Notes under the pieces: generated by a model
Database searches by the model: none
Told to the model about the DNA's origin: nothing
Seen by the model: the letters and a program-made list of their open reading frames with translations, nothing else
In this document: one piece after another, positions 1-6,958 of the stretch
How the letters are laid out: every line of letters starts with the position of its first letter
Numbering within the stretch: the stretch's first letter is position 1
Origin: a virus
IMG/VR virus record: IMGVR_UViG_3300026114_000013
Location: 1-25,709 of that record
Reading direction: 5' to 3' (one strand)
DNA: 25,709 nt
Program-made: the position numbers and the translations under genes

Positions 1-102
1 GTTTAGATGAATCTTGTTATTTGTACTGTTCGACGTTATCGTAAGGCGACTGTTCGTGTCATCATCTTGAAAGTCGTAGTCGCCAAGTGTAAAGTTGCTC
101 AT
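1..102 (-). CDS. Tail-fibre paralogue, N-terminal part (runs off left edge)
   Basis: This frame opens with ATG at 102 and stays open for 34 codons to the window edge, so only the N-terminus is visible. It begins MSNFTLGDYDFQ and continues with DDDTNSRL and a later N at residue 34. This pattern lines up with the N-termini of the 201-residue (1331..1936) and 216-residue (244..894) proteins: a Leu at position 5-6, an acidic/aromatic stretch, then (A/T)N(N/S)R, and 15 residues later an Asn. I infer a third member of the same fibre-like family, with the shared head attaching to the virion and a variable tail lying outside the window. An 18-bp repeat also found upstream of the gene at 891..1055 lies 29 bases before the start. 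No Shine-Dalgarno is visible; the leader is A-rich. Confidence 0.7.
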   Translation of the reverse strand, partial: MSNFTLGDYDFQDDDTNSRLTITSNSTNNKIHLN

Positions 103-131
103 TTTATTTCAGTTGTTATTTTTTGGTGTGA

Positions 132-149
132 CTGTTCAGTGTGTCTCAG
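132..149 (-). repeat. 18-bp direct repeat, copy A
   Basis: The plus-strand word ctgttcagtgtgtctcag is identical to the copy at 1080..1097. On the coding strand it lies just after the stop of a small gene and 29 bases before the start of the next. It may be a regulatory element, an RNA-processing site or a scar of cassette duplication or recombination. It does not look like a TATA box. Confidence 0.85.
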
Positions 150-152
150 GAC

Positions 153-299
153 TTACTGCCACGGCACCGTCTCTTCGGGAATTGTGAGGTCGCGGTAATT
201 CCAGTTGCCCGCTACGATATCTACAAAGTACGGCAGAACAGTGTCACCGAGAAGATGGGTGGACCACCCCCCGTATGACATCATACCCCGTTTTATCAT
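153..299 (-). CDS. Small protein of unknown function (42-48 residues)
   Basis: A short frame overlaps the 3' end of the 216-residue fibre gene and ends with TAA at 155..153, just before repeat copy A. In-frame ATGs lie at 299, 284 and 281, giving 48, 43 or 42 residues. A GGAGG run lies only two bases before the first ATG, which is tight, so the start is uncertain. From the last ATG the protein starts MSYGGWSTHLLGD and ends TIPEETVPWQ. It has no Cys and no membrane segment. Its place, downstream of a fibre gene and just before the 18-bp repeat, mirrors that of the 76-residue gene at 1101..1331, which supports a real gene. I do not recognise the family; a fibre-assembly helper or small tip protein is only a guess. 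Confidence 0.5.
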   Translation of the reverse strand: MIKRGMMSYGGWSTHLLGDTVLPYFVDIVAGNWNYRDLTIPEETVPWQ

Positions 300-894
300 T
301 GCCTCCGTTAAGACGAAAGCTGCTGGTGTTATTCGATGCCTGAATCTGGTAATTAGTTCCGGCTGTGAGATTTACGTACACAGTCCCGTGTATATTTCCT
401 TTAGAGCCACTGGTCCAATCTTCAAGCAATCCATCAGTGACGGTCAATCCCGAGTCAACATCCCGAACCGCAACCCGGATTTGGTCTTGGTCGCTTCCAT
501 CAAAAAATGATGCCCGCAAAAAGACAGAATACCAACCCGATTCGTTTGGATTTATATTGAACGACCCGTCTTGCTCATCAAGATTGTCGAGAACTTCGGC
601 ATCTGCCATAACTACCCAAGACCCCGACGAAAATGAAGACCCTCCGTCGTCTTTGTTGTTCCCAAGGCGAGCCTTCACAACTGTTTCGTTTGTTATGTCT
701 GCTTCGCCTGTACTGACCGAACCCGCATTTGTAATATCTGCCCCACCAAGGTCGATACCACCATTGAGAGGACGAAGTGTCCCATCTTCGTTCATTTCAA
801 ACTGGGTCCCATTGGGCGTGTACTCTGCGAGTAGTCGATTATTCGCAGCATCGGCTCGCAGTTCCCAGTCTTGACCGAGATTAAGTGTCGTCAT
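244..894 (-). CDS. Tail-fibre / receptor-binding-like protein, jelly-roll C-terminus
   Basis: A protein of 216 residues. Residues 6-20 (LGQDWELRADAANNR) and the NEDGT near residue 36 repeat the pattern seen in the 201-residue protein at 1331..1936 and in the partial protein at the left edge. A short linker with GGIDLGGADIT and GSVSTG follows. The second half (GWYSVFLRAS, GTVYVNLTAGTNYQIQAS) has the alternating strand pattern and the 'G-x-Y ... L-x-x-G-x-x-Y' spacing of C1q/TNF-type jelly-roll sandwiches, common at phage fibre tips. The fold is inferred from pattern only. ATG at 894 overlaps the stop of the 54-residue gene upstream (ATGA), so the two are probably translationally coupled. Likely role: host recognition at the tail or baseplate. 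Confidence 0.65.
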   Translation of the reverse strand: MTTLNLGQDWELRADAANNRLLAEYTPNGTQFEMNEDGTLRPLNGGIDLGGADITNAGSVSTGEADITNETVVKARLGNNKDDGGSSFSSGSWVVMADAEVLDNLDEQDGSFNINPNESGWYSVFLRASFFDGSDQDQIRVAVRDVDSGLTVTDGLLEDWTSGSKGNIHGTVYVNLTAGTNYQIQASNNTSSFRLNGGNDKTGYDVIRGVVHPSSR

Positions 895-1055
895 TCTTGC
901 ACCTCAATTTCTTCGCGGTTATCATACAGTTGCGTAAGTCGCTGGACAACAGTGTCTTCAAGGTCGCCAGTTACGTTGGCGTCACCGAGTTTGTCAGCAA
1001 GGTCGTCGTACATTACCTCTCGTGCAGAGTCGAGTTCAATTGTAAGTTCCTTCAT
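891..1055 (-). CDS. Small acidic protein of unknown function (54 residues)
   Basis: ATG at 1055 opens a frame of 54 codons ending in TGA at 893..891, overlapping the ATG of the 216-residue fibre gene by ATGA. It starts MKELTIELDSAREVM and ends NREEIEVQE. It is strongly acidic and mostly helical in character (DDLADKLGD, VVQRLTQLYDNREE), which fits the composition of the neighbouring genes. The 18-bp repeat copy B lies 24 bases upstream of the start. I do not recognise the family. The tight coupling suggests a product used with the following fibre protein, perhaps as an assembly chaperone or coiled-coil adaptor; that is inference. Confidence 0.75.
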   Translation of the reverse strand: MKELTIELDSAREVMYDDLADKLGDANVTGDLEDTVVQRLTQLYDNREEIEVQE

Positions 1056-1079
1056 TTTAAGTTTTTATAGTTGGAATAT

Positions 1080-1097
1080 CTGTTCAGTGTGTCTCAG
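1080..1097 (-). repeat. 18-bp direct repeat, copy B
   Basis: Identical to 132..149 and in the same orientation. It lies in the gap between the 76-residue gene (stop at 1101) and the 54-residue gene (start at 1055), so both copies occupy the same position in their modules: after a small gene and 24-29 bases before the next start. Confidence 0.85.
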
Positions 1098-1100
1098 TAT

Positions 1101-1331
1101 CTATTGCTCCGAGACTGGTGGACCTTTGTTAATAATCCCAGCAATCATGCTCAACAGCCACATCATCTGATCATCTGTTAGGTTGGCGAGTCCTATATCC
1201 TCAACAATACCAATTGCCCAAAGTTGTGCATCGCGGGGGATGTCCGCATCAGTACCGATGTTATCCGCCTGCGTTTCGTCGGGGTAATAGAGGTCGCCAG
1301 TTTCAGGATCGTAGAACCACACGACCGCCAT
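1101..1331 (-). CDS. Small acidic protein of unknown function (76 residues)
   Basis: The start is placed at 1331, where the TAA of the 201-residue fibre gene and this ATG overlap as TAATG, a typical coupling arrangement; an in-frame ATG at 1346 would add five residues. The protein begins MAVVWFYDPETGDLYYPDE and has an amphipathic to hydrophobic C-terminal helix (TDDQMMWLLSMIAGIINKG) before PPVSEQ. The N-terminus, with short aromatic strands and a PETGD turn, resembles small beta-hairpin modules of phage tail tips. The C-terminal helix is too polar at its ends to be called a membrane segment with confidence. The family is not recognised. Its position after a fibre gene suggests an accessory fibre protein. 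Confidence 0.7.
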   Translation of the reverse strand: MAVVWFYDPETGDLYYPDETQADNIGTDADIPRDAQLWAIGIVEDIGLANLTDDQMMWLLSMIAGIINKGPPVSEQ

Positions 1332-1936
1332 TAGTCGACCCTCCATGCAAACGCGAGTGCTCCACTAAGTGCGGAACTGAAATTGAACGCACCAGTGCCA
1401 GCAGTCACTTTACCTCGATACGTCCATCCATAGAAGTCGTCAGTGAGCGAGGTTGTGATTTCCGTCCACCCAGTCGATACTCGCGTCTTCGATGTGTCTG
1501 TCACCGAGAGTTCTAATTCACTCATTTCTTTTACGTCGCCACCCAGACCGAACAAGCGCGGGACTGCGCTCGTGGTTTCGCCGCCCGTATCGTTCCGCAT
1601 TACCGTGATAAACAAGCCGTACAGTGACGTTGCTGGTGGATTATTGCCAAGGTCGAACACACCCTTTGAATTGTGTATTGTGGAATAACTCGTGCTCGTA
1701 GTTGTCTGCTCGCTATCGATGACGACAGGATTGTTTTGGATAGTGGCGAACTCGTCCGTTTTGTAGAGGTCGCCAGCGCCAGTGATACCTACAACATCTG
1801 TACTGACCGAATCAGCCTCAAACGTCCCATCGTCGTTAAAGATAAACTGCTTGCCACTTTGCAGTGTCTCAAGTATCGACCGATTATTCGCTCCATCCTC
1901 GTACCACTCGTACAAATCTTTAAGTCTAAATCCCAT
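1331..1936 (-). CDS. Tail-fibre-like protein, paralogue of 216-residue protein
   Basis: A protein of 201 residues. Residues 5-19 (LKDLYEWYEDGANNR) and FNDDGTF near residue 35 match the N-terminal motif of the proteins at 244..894 and 1..102. A segment SVSTDVVGITGAGDL follows and echoes the 216-residue protein's GSVSTG linker. The C-terminal ~130 residues are Ser/Thr-rich and beta-like (TTTSTSYSTIHNSKG, GWTYRGKVTAG), end in LAFAWRVD, and show no similarity I can see to the other paralogues. ATG lies two bases after the stop of the 316-residue fibre gene, with no Shine-Dalgarno. I infer a virion-anchored receptor-binding or tip protein with a shared anchor and a variable head. Confidence 0.65.
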   Translation of the reverse strand: MGFRLKDLYEWYEDGANNRSILETLQSGKQFIFNDDGTFEADSVSTDVVGITGAGDLYKTDEFATIQNNPVVIDSEQTTTSTSYSTIHNSKGVFDLGNNPPATSLYGLFITVMRNDTGGETTSAVPRLFGLGGDVKEMSELELSVTDTSKTRVSTGWTEITTSLTDDFYGWTYRGKVTAGTGAFNFSSALSGALAFAWRVD

Positions 1937-1938
1937 GA

Positions 1939-2889
1939 TTACATCACCGTCATTGAACCGCCATCTTTAATTGTCAACGTTGAATCCGTCCCGACTGTAT
2001 AGTCACCCGAAACAACCATCGACTCGCCTGCTTCAATGGTAAACGCTTCAGTCGTCTCAAGCGTCTTGTTCATGACCATACCATCTTCAGCGGTAAATTT
2101 GCGAACGTTCGAAATGTCGTAATTGCCCCAGTCCTTGTTGGCGTCGATGGATAACTGAGTCAGTGTAGACGCTGCTGTGACGGTTACAGTGCCATCCCCA
2201 TCGTCGGCAACGTCGATACCAGTCCCGAAGTTAACACCCGTTGATGGGGAGTACACAGCCGTCCCATTGTCTTCTACGACAACACCGAGGTCGTCAGCGT
2301 CTTTTCCGTCAACTTTGTCAGCATTGAAACCGTTGCCAGAACCTTCACCACTTGCGCTAACGTTAGACAAATCACCAAGTTCAACACTCGTTGAACCGCC
2401 TAGAGAAACAGAATTCCCCGCTACATTGAGGGAACTATTAGTTAACGTAGTATTATCAATAGTTCCCATTGCAGAATCAGGAATTTCACCAGCAGAATAA
2501 TCCCAAATAGTATTTGAATTATCATCATTCAAATTTCCTTTAACTTCTGCTCCTGAATTCAAAGTCAAACCACCCTCCATTACATCTCCGGTAGCATCGA
2601 GGGCGCGACTCCATGAAGTTGAAGACTGGTCGTACCACTCTAGTTTACCATCGCTAGTATCAGCAAACAGGTGTGCTTTTTCTGGAGAAGTAGGTCTAGA
2701 AGTTCCTTTATCAGATTCAACTCTATCGTTAGTTAGCGAAGTGAGGTGCTGCAAATCAGTAACTATGTTATCAATGAGCCAGTTGTCATACACGTCAACT
2801 GGAGGAACACCGTCACCATAGCTGTACCCATCAGGAGGTTCAGTACCAGCCGAACCCCAATCTTTCAAATTTGTATTGTAGTCTACCAT
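1939..2889 (-). CDS. Long tail fibre protein
   Basis: A protein of 316 residues, directly after the gpI-like gene, the usual place for a tail-fibre gene in contractile-tailed viruses. The N-terminus (residues 1-110) has LKDWGSAGTEPPDG, a helical stretch and HLFADTSDGKLEWYDQSS, a type of segment common at the base of phage fibres. The middle is a low-complexity beta-rich shaft (TLTNSSLNVAGNSVSLGG; FNADKVDGKDADDLG), the latter phrase being typical of fibre repeats. The C-terminus is a run of short strands (TLETTEAFTIEAGESMVV, DSTLTIKDGGSMTVM). The gene is compositionally split: a hand-counted block at 2461..2520 (N-terminal half) is 35% G+C, whereas 2221..2280 (C-terminal half) is 53%, which suggests domain exchange. 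Confidence 0.75.
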   Translation of the reverse strand: MVDYNTNLKDWGSAGTEPPDGYSYGDGVPPVDVYDNWLIDNIVTDLQHLTSLTNDRVESDKGTSRPTSPEKAHLFADTSDGKLEWYDQSSTSWSRALDATGDVMEGGLTLNSGAEVKGNLNDDNSNTIWDYSAGEIPDSAMGTIDNTTLTNSSLNVAGNSVSLGGSTSVELGDLSNVSASGEGSGNGFNADKVDGKDADDLGVVVEDNGTAVYSPSTGVNFGTGIDVADDGDGTVTVTAASTLTQLSIDANKDWGNYDISNVRKFTAEDGMVMNKTLETTEAFTIEAGESMVVSGDYTVGTDSTLTIKDGGSMTVM

Positions 2890-2890
2890 A

Positions 2891-3517
2891 TTATTTTAGA
2901 TAATAACCGCTATATGTTCCGCCGCTAGTCACGTTTCCGTCTTGGTCGAGCGTTGCATATCCTTCACTTGAATCGTAAGTTTCGCTTTCGTATTCAGATT
3001 CAGAAATATATCTTAGAGAACCTACTCCAAAAACTTCTAACCCATAAGAAGCAGCAGTAGAATTTAAAAGTATTTCAGATATTAAATTTTCACTTCCAAA
3101 CTGTTCTTCAATAGAAGCTAATGGCGCTCTAATTTCTAACTTGGGTTCATTTTCTAAATTAGAAATTTTGACCAGTTCTTTATCGACATTAAGAAGTTGG
3201 CTGAAAAGTTCTACAATTTCTTTGGATGAAGAATTTCTACTTAGCTTTTGAAATTCTTTTAGTATTCTGTTTCTATATTCGTTTATAGAATATGAGTCTT
3301 TATACTTTATCCTAGTAGGAGAAGCTATTTGTTCTATTTCTGCTTTTGTTTGAGCTTCTTGTAAAATTAAACCTTTTTTTACTTCTTCTATTTCTTTTTC
3401 TAACGTTGAAGAAGCTGTTGCTGCTCCTTCTAATAGACGTTTTACTTCATCATTACGAGGAAACCATGCTGGAAGGTCTTCTTCAAGAGCTATTTTATTT
3501 TCTTCAAATGTAGTCAT
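2891..3517 (-). CDS. Baseplate/tail protein I-like (gpI, YmfQ type)
   Basis: A protein of 208 residues immediately after the gpJ-like gene, the order J then I seen in P2- and Mu-type tails. The N-terminal half is helical and coiled (LEKEIEEVKKGLILQEAQ). It then has YRNRILKEFQKLSRNSSSKEIVELFSQLL, the helical region of gpI-like proteins, followed by a beta portion (VKISNLENEPKLEIRAPLA) and a Gly/Ser/Tyr-rich C-terminus (SSEGYATLDQDGN ... GTYSGYYLK) that probably meets the fibre. The role is to join the outer baseplate to the fibres. Codon use is AT-rich like that of gpJ. ATG at 3517 directly follows the gpJ stop codon. Confidence 0.7.
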   Translation of the reverse strand: MTTFEENKIALEEDLPAWFPRNDEVKRLLEGAATASSTLEKEIEEVKKGLILQEAQTKAEIEQIASPTRIKYKDSYSINEYRNRILKEFQKLSRNSSSKEIVELFSQLLNVDKELVKISNLENEPKLEIRAPLASIEEQFGSENLISEILLNSTAASYGLEVFGVGSLRYISESEYESETYDSSEGYATLDQDGNVTSGGTYSGYYLK

Positions 3518-4744
3518 TTATCTAATAGTAGTAGTTATATCTATATTAGAATAATCTATAACAGCACGTTCGTTGGTTTGAATTTCTATATTAGAAGTTC
3601 CAGTTGGATTGTCAGATGTTCCTATTTTAAGAGAAGTAATATCATACGTTTCATCAGTATTTCTAATGTTGTACTCTACTTCTCCATATAGAACATCTTC
3701 TGAAACATTTAGCTGTCCGTAAATATTACTACCATTAGTTTTTGTTCCACCAATATATTCAACTATATTATTTTTAATAATATCTTTGTCTACATCAGAA
3801 GAAAGTGTAACATCAGCATCTACATAGATTTGTTTAGTGTACGGAGTAGAATACGGAATAGTGAAACTCTGACTATTATCTAATGTTGCTACACCACTAT
3901 TAGACTGTCCATGAACACCTGAAACTAGGTTAACGCCAGCAGGAGTGTTGTTGAATATAATTTGAGCTATTTCGTCGCTATGACCACTTTCTGAATCTAC
4001 TACAATTTCCGTTTCATGAGCATTGAGGTCGCTTCCAGCTTCATCTTCAGAATTATCTATAAATCTTATTTCTTTTACATACTCAAGGCTGGATAGCTCA
4101 TTGAAAATTACTTGACCAGAAGTAACGTCAATTTCTCCAACACTGGTTTTTATTCTATTTCTATATGACTTGTCTTTTTCTATATCTCTACCACCAGATG
4201 TTTGAACAGGATTGGTTACAGATTCTACTCCTACAATATCACTGAAAGTCTCGGTAATAGTATTAGATGCTACGTTTGCTTGACTACCAGACCTTCGAGC
4301 TTCTACTTTAACAGTATCTTCTTTTGTCCCGCTTTCTATTAGACCCTGTTCTGTTGTAACAAACTCAATTGAGTCAATAGAACCAGTCTCTAAAACAGTA
4401 CCTTTCTGAATATAATAATCTTTAGTTGCTTCTGTACTTCTGCTAAACTTCACCTCTCCTGTAGATTTTTCTGCTTCCCTTCTAGAGACTCCAAGGCGTT
4501 CGCCAAGATAGTCTAGTTCCTGACCCTCAGCATCATCGACCCTCAATGCTTCGTGGACCTGTTGAAGCTGCTGTTCAAGTTCTGCTAGACGACCGGCATA
4601 CGGCTCATAAAAATAGTGAAGAGCAGTATCTTCTCTCTCAGTAATATCGTCGCCCCAGTAGTCAGACCCATCATCTAAAATTAAATTTAGCCATTCTTCT
4701 TGGGAACGTGGCTCTACTTGAGCAGTATCTTTATTATAAGTCAT
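3518..4744 (-). CDS. Baseplate wedge protein J-like
   Basis: A protein of 408 residues of the baseplate J-like family (P2 gpJ / Mu gp47 / T4 gp6 type). The N-terminal helical part contains EGQELDYLGERLGVSRREAE, typical of these proteins. The centre carries the family signature GGRDIEKDKSYRNRIKTS, the 'GG-x-D-x-E-x-D-x-x-YR-x-R' motif, and it is followed by repeated alpha/beta units. With the gp25-like protein it forms the baseplate wedge ring around the hub. ATG overlaps the stop of the gp25-like gene by ATGA (4744/4741), so the two are likely co-translated. The codons are very AT-rich except near the N-terminus. Confidence 0.85.
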   Translation of the reverse strand: MTYNKDTAQVEPRSQEEWLNLILDDGSDYWGDDITEREDTALHYFYEPYAGRLAELEQQLQQVHEALRVDDAEGQELDYLGERLGVSRREAEKSTGEVKFSRSTEATKDYYIQKGTVLETGSIDSIEFVTTEQGLIESGTKEDTVKVEARRSGSQANVASNTITETFSDIVGVESVTNPVQTSGGRDIEKDKSYRNRIKTSVGEIDVTSGQVIFNELSSLEYVKEIRFIDNSEDEAGSDLNAHETEIVVDSESGHSDEIAQIIFNNTPAGVNLVSGVHGQSNSGVATLDNSQSFTIPYSTPYTKQIYVDADVTLSSDVDKDIIKNNIVEYIGGTKTNGSNIYGQLNVSEDVLYGEVEYNIRNTDETYDITSLKIGTSDNPTGTSNIEIQTNERAVIDYSNIDITTTIR

Positions 4745-5058
4745 ACTGAATCTAAATCAATATTAAATTCGTCGTTTGATTGAAGTTGAATATCAACTGA
4801 ATAAGAATTTTCTTCTCGCTCTACCAATATATCTGCAACAGAATCAATAAAATCTAACTCTCGTGCAATATTTCTAATTTCTTTTTCTATTTTTTGAGGA
4901 ATAAGACTATCTTGGTACTCAGAAGAAATATTGTATGTCTTTTTAATAGCTTTCAGCCTTACAATCTGTTGCAGAGTTTCTTTACCTTCTGTAACTTGGT
5001 AGTTTTTTGTACCAGACCAGATTGGTTGTAAACTGCCGTCAAGGTCTAAATCTTTCAT
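4741..5058 (-). CDS. gp25-like baseplate wedge protein
   Basis: A protein of 105 residues, the usual length for T4 gp25 / P2 gpW-type proteins. It shows an N-terminal DLDGSLQPIWSGTKNYQV, a helix with TLQQIVRLKAIKK, then IEKEIRNIARELDFIDSVADILVEREENSYSVDIQLQS, matching the family's C-terminal alpha-beta layout. It nucleates sheath assembly on the baseplate. The family's usual 'EPR' motif is not apparent, so the call rests on size, pattern and position between the spike and gpJ. ATG overlaps the spike gene stop (ATGA, 5058/5055). Confidence 0.75.
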   Translation of the reverse strand: MKDLDLDGSLQPIWSGTKNYQVTEGKETLQQIVRLKAIKKTYNISSEYQDSLIPQKIEKEIRNIARELDFIDSVADILVEREENSYSVDIQLQSNDEFNIDLDSV

Positions 5059-5618
5059 TCTATCTCAACACTGGTCTTTTCTCCGTTCGAAACCTTTGAG
5101 GTCGTCTTCGTCGCGGTCGAGCCGTTCTCGTCTGTATCTTCGTACTCGAACACAGCGTCTTCAGTCAAGACTTTCTTCGCAGTCCCACCTTCTTTGATAG
5201 TTACGTCACCACCCGCGTCAATGGTTATATCACCGTCTACATCGAGGTCGATAACATAACCCCCATCTCGGTATTCAATAGAGAGCTTTTCCGGGTCAGA
5301 AGCACCGTCTCTCTGAGCGAAGACGAACGACATTGAGGCGCATTGATTAACAGCTCCTTCTTTCACTTCCGACTCTGACAATCCACTTTCTACAGAAGAA
5401 GATACTATATTTGTAACAAAAACTTCTCCACCTATTTTTTCTACTAGAACTTCTGTTCCAACTGGAGGAATAGAAGTTTCAGAAATAGATGTAGTGGTTA
5501 ACTTAGCATTGTATTCTCTATTTGGAATATCTTTATCTTCAATAGTGCAAAATACATTGCCACCAGAAATATATACAGAAGCAACTTCTCCGCGCCTTTT
5601 TCCAAACTTCTTAACCAT
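5055..5618 (-). CDS. Baseplate spike protein (gpV/gp45-like)
   Basis: A protein of 187 residues. The N-terminal ~75 residues form an OB-fold-like beta region (VASVYISGGNVFCTIEDKDIP; PPVGTEVLVEKIGGEVFVTNI), as in gpV/gp45-type central spikes. A repetitive strand region follows (DVDGDITIDAGGDVTIKEGG) that would make the trimeric beta-helix. The gene ends TTSKVSNGEKTSVEIE. It lacks a visible His-x-His iron-binding tip. The role is to pierce the cell envelope on sheath contraction. Base use changes sharply inside the gene: 5521..5580 is 28% G+C and 5101..5160 is 57%, with the break near 5390-5400, so the beta-helix end may have been exchanged. ATG at 5618 overlaps the hub gene's stop. Confidence 0.78.
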   Translation of the reverse strand: MVKKFGKRRGEVASVYISGGNVFCTIEDKDIPNREYNAKLTTTSISETSIPPVGTEVLVEKIGGEVFVTNIVSSSVESGLSESEVKEGAVNQCASMSFVFAQRDGASDPEKLSIEYRDGGYVIDLDVDGDITIDAGGDVTIKEGGTAKKVLTEDAVFEYEDTDENGSTATKTTSKVSNGEKTSVEIE

Positions 5619-6958
5619 TAGTAAAAGTCACCATTAAATTGACCATCTTCTTTATTTAGATAGTCATATAGTTCGCTGTGTTCGAATCCTTGCTGGTCAC
5701 TTATATCCCAGTATTCGAAAGTAACATCTATATTATCTAATATATTTCCAAGGTCGTTTATCACTTCTATTATAACTTCCCAAGAGCTATTGTATCTATG
5801 TGTAACTCCTGAAACAATATATTCATTAGCAGAATATGATGGATTAACTAAATCTCCACACGTAACAGGATTTTCTAGTTGAATAGTATCTCCAACTTTT
5901 ATATTAGTATCTATACCATTATTATAATCTAATACTATTTGACCAGAAGGATTCTTAGACAATATTCCCACTAAGGCCCTTTTAGCAACTGGAACCATAT
6001 ATTCAGGTCTTGGAGTTAACTCGTGACCTTCTAACGTAACTGTTCTTCCACCAGTAGGAGTTTCAACTATTACTTTTCCTCTGACTCTTCCACCAGCATC
6101 GTCAAAAGGATTCCAATACTCAATAGTATTTTCTATACTTTCAGCAGTATTACCGGGAATTCCTGTACTAGTATCTCCTTCTAATATAACTTTACCAACA
6201 TCTGAATTATATCCAGTAACTCCAACACTTTTTATTAGGTGACTTTCTCCATCTCTTATTTTATTTGCAGTATGGGAATTATTAGAATTATAGTCTCCTA
6301 TGACTAACTTCCCTTCTGGAGAAATATGAGAAGTTAATGCCATCTTTTTATTTGCTTCTTGTATTGATTTCAAAGGAGATTGCTCATCAAAATTAATTAC
6401 CCAATTAAAATCTACGTCAAGTATTTCATCATCTCCTACGGGAGAAGATATACCTAAAGCTCCACCCCTTTCATTACTATTAAATCCACGAGCTTCTGAT
6501 ACACTAGTACTTGAATCTTCAATATTTATTTCGAGTCCAGTAATTATATTGTTAGACGTTTCTACTCTTCTCCAAATCTCTCTATAAATATCTTCTACAG
6601 TAGCTTCTTGTGGAGCATAGTCAACAATCCCATTTTTCAGATGTTCATGGAGGTCGTGGAGTTCAAGAACGCCATAGTAATCACGCGCCTCAATGTTTTC
6701 ACCTAGCTGTAAAAAATCAGGCTTATAGTACATGGCCTTGACTGGTTCTCCATGCACTCTAAAAGTAGCTCGCTGAACTTCGTTTAAACCTTCATTTCTG
6801 TTATCATAGAGGCGCTGTGCAGTCTCCGAGCCAAATTTACATATTAGCGTGTCGTAGTTATCGTCACTGGTAGAAAAAGAAAGTTCTTCAGGATATAGTG
6901 TTCCCGCTTCCTGAAAATCAATAGAAACTGGAGAAATTTCACCACTGTCGCAAATCAT
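5618..6958 (-). CDS. Baseplate hub protein (gp27 / gpD-like)
   Basis: A protein of 446 residues between a hub-spacer-like gene and the spike gene, the standard position of the hub (P2 gpD, Mu gp44, T4 gp27). The first ~130 residues carry ARDYYGVLELHDLHEHLKN and ATVEDIYREIWRRVE, matching the 'domain swap' region of late-control-D-like proteins. Later parts have TALTS-like strands (MALTSHISPEGKLVIGDYN), PRPEYMVPVAKRAL, and KVGDTIQLENPV ... YIVSGVTHRYNSSWEVIIEV, a common C-terminal hub pattern. It trimerises to form a platform connecting tail tube and spike. ATG overlaps the stop of the 172-residue gene upstream (ATGA). Codons are AT-rich in the middle and C-terminal portions. Confidence 0.78.
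   Translation of the reverse strand: MICDSGEISPVSIDFQEAGTLYPEELSFSTSDDNYDTLICKFGSETAQRLYDNRNEGLNEVQRATFRVHGEPVKAMYYKPDFLQLGENIEARDYYGVLELHDLHEHLKNGIVDYAPQEATVEDIYREIWRRVETSNNIITGLEINIEDSSTSVSEARGFNSNERGGALGISSPVGDDEILDVDFNWVINFDEQSPLKSIQEANKKMALTSHISPEGKLVIGDYNSNNSHTANKIRDGESHLIKSVGVTGYNSDVGKVILEGDTSTGIPGNTAESIENTIEYWNPFDDAGGRVRGKVIVETPTGGRTVTLEGHELTPRPEYMVPVAKRALVGILSKNPSGQIVLDYNNGIDTNIKVGDTIQLENPVTCGDLVNPSYSANEYIVSGVTHRYNSSWEVIIEVINDLGNILDNIDVTFEYWDISDQQGFEHSELYDYLNKEDGQFNGDFY

Noticed and set aside
132-1097. Invertible fibre cassette flanked by recombinase sites
   Set aside because: The 18-bp copies are in direct, not inverted, orientation, and no recombinase gene is in the window, so inversion is not supported; deletion or unequal exchange remains possible.
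1-2889. Diversity-generating retroelement acting on the fibre genes
   Set aside because: No reverse transcriptase, template repeat or adenine-biased variable repeat is visible in the window; the only repeat pair is 18 bp and noncoding.
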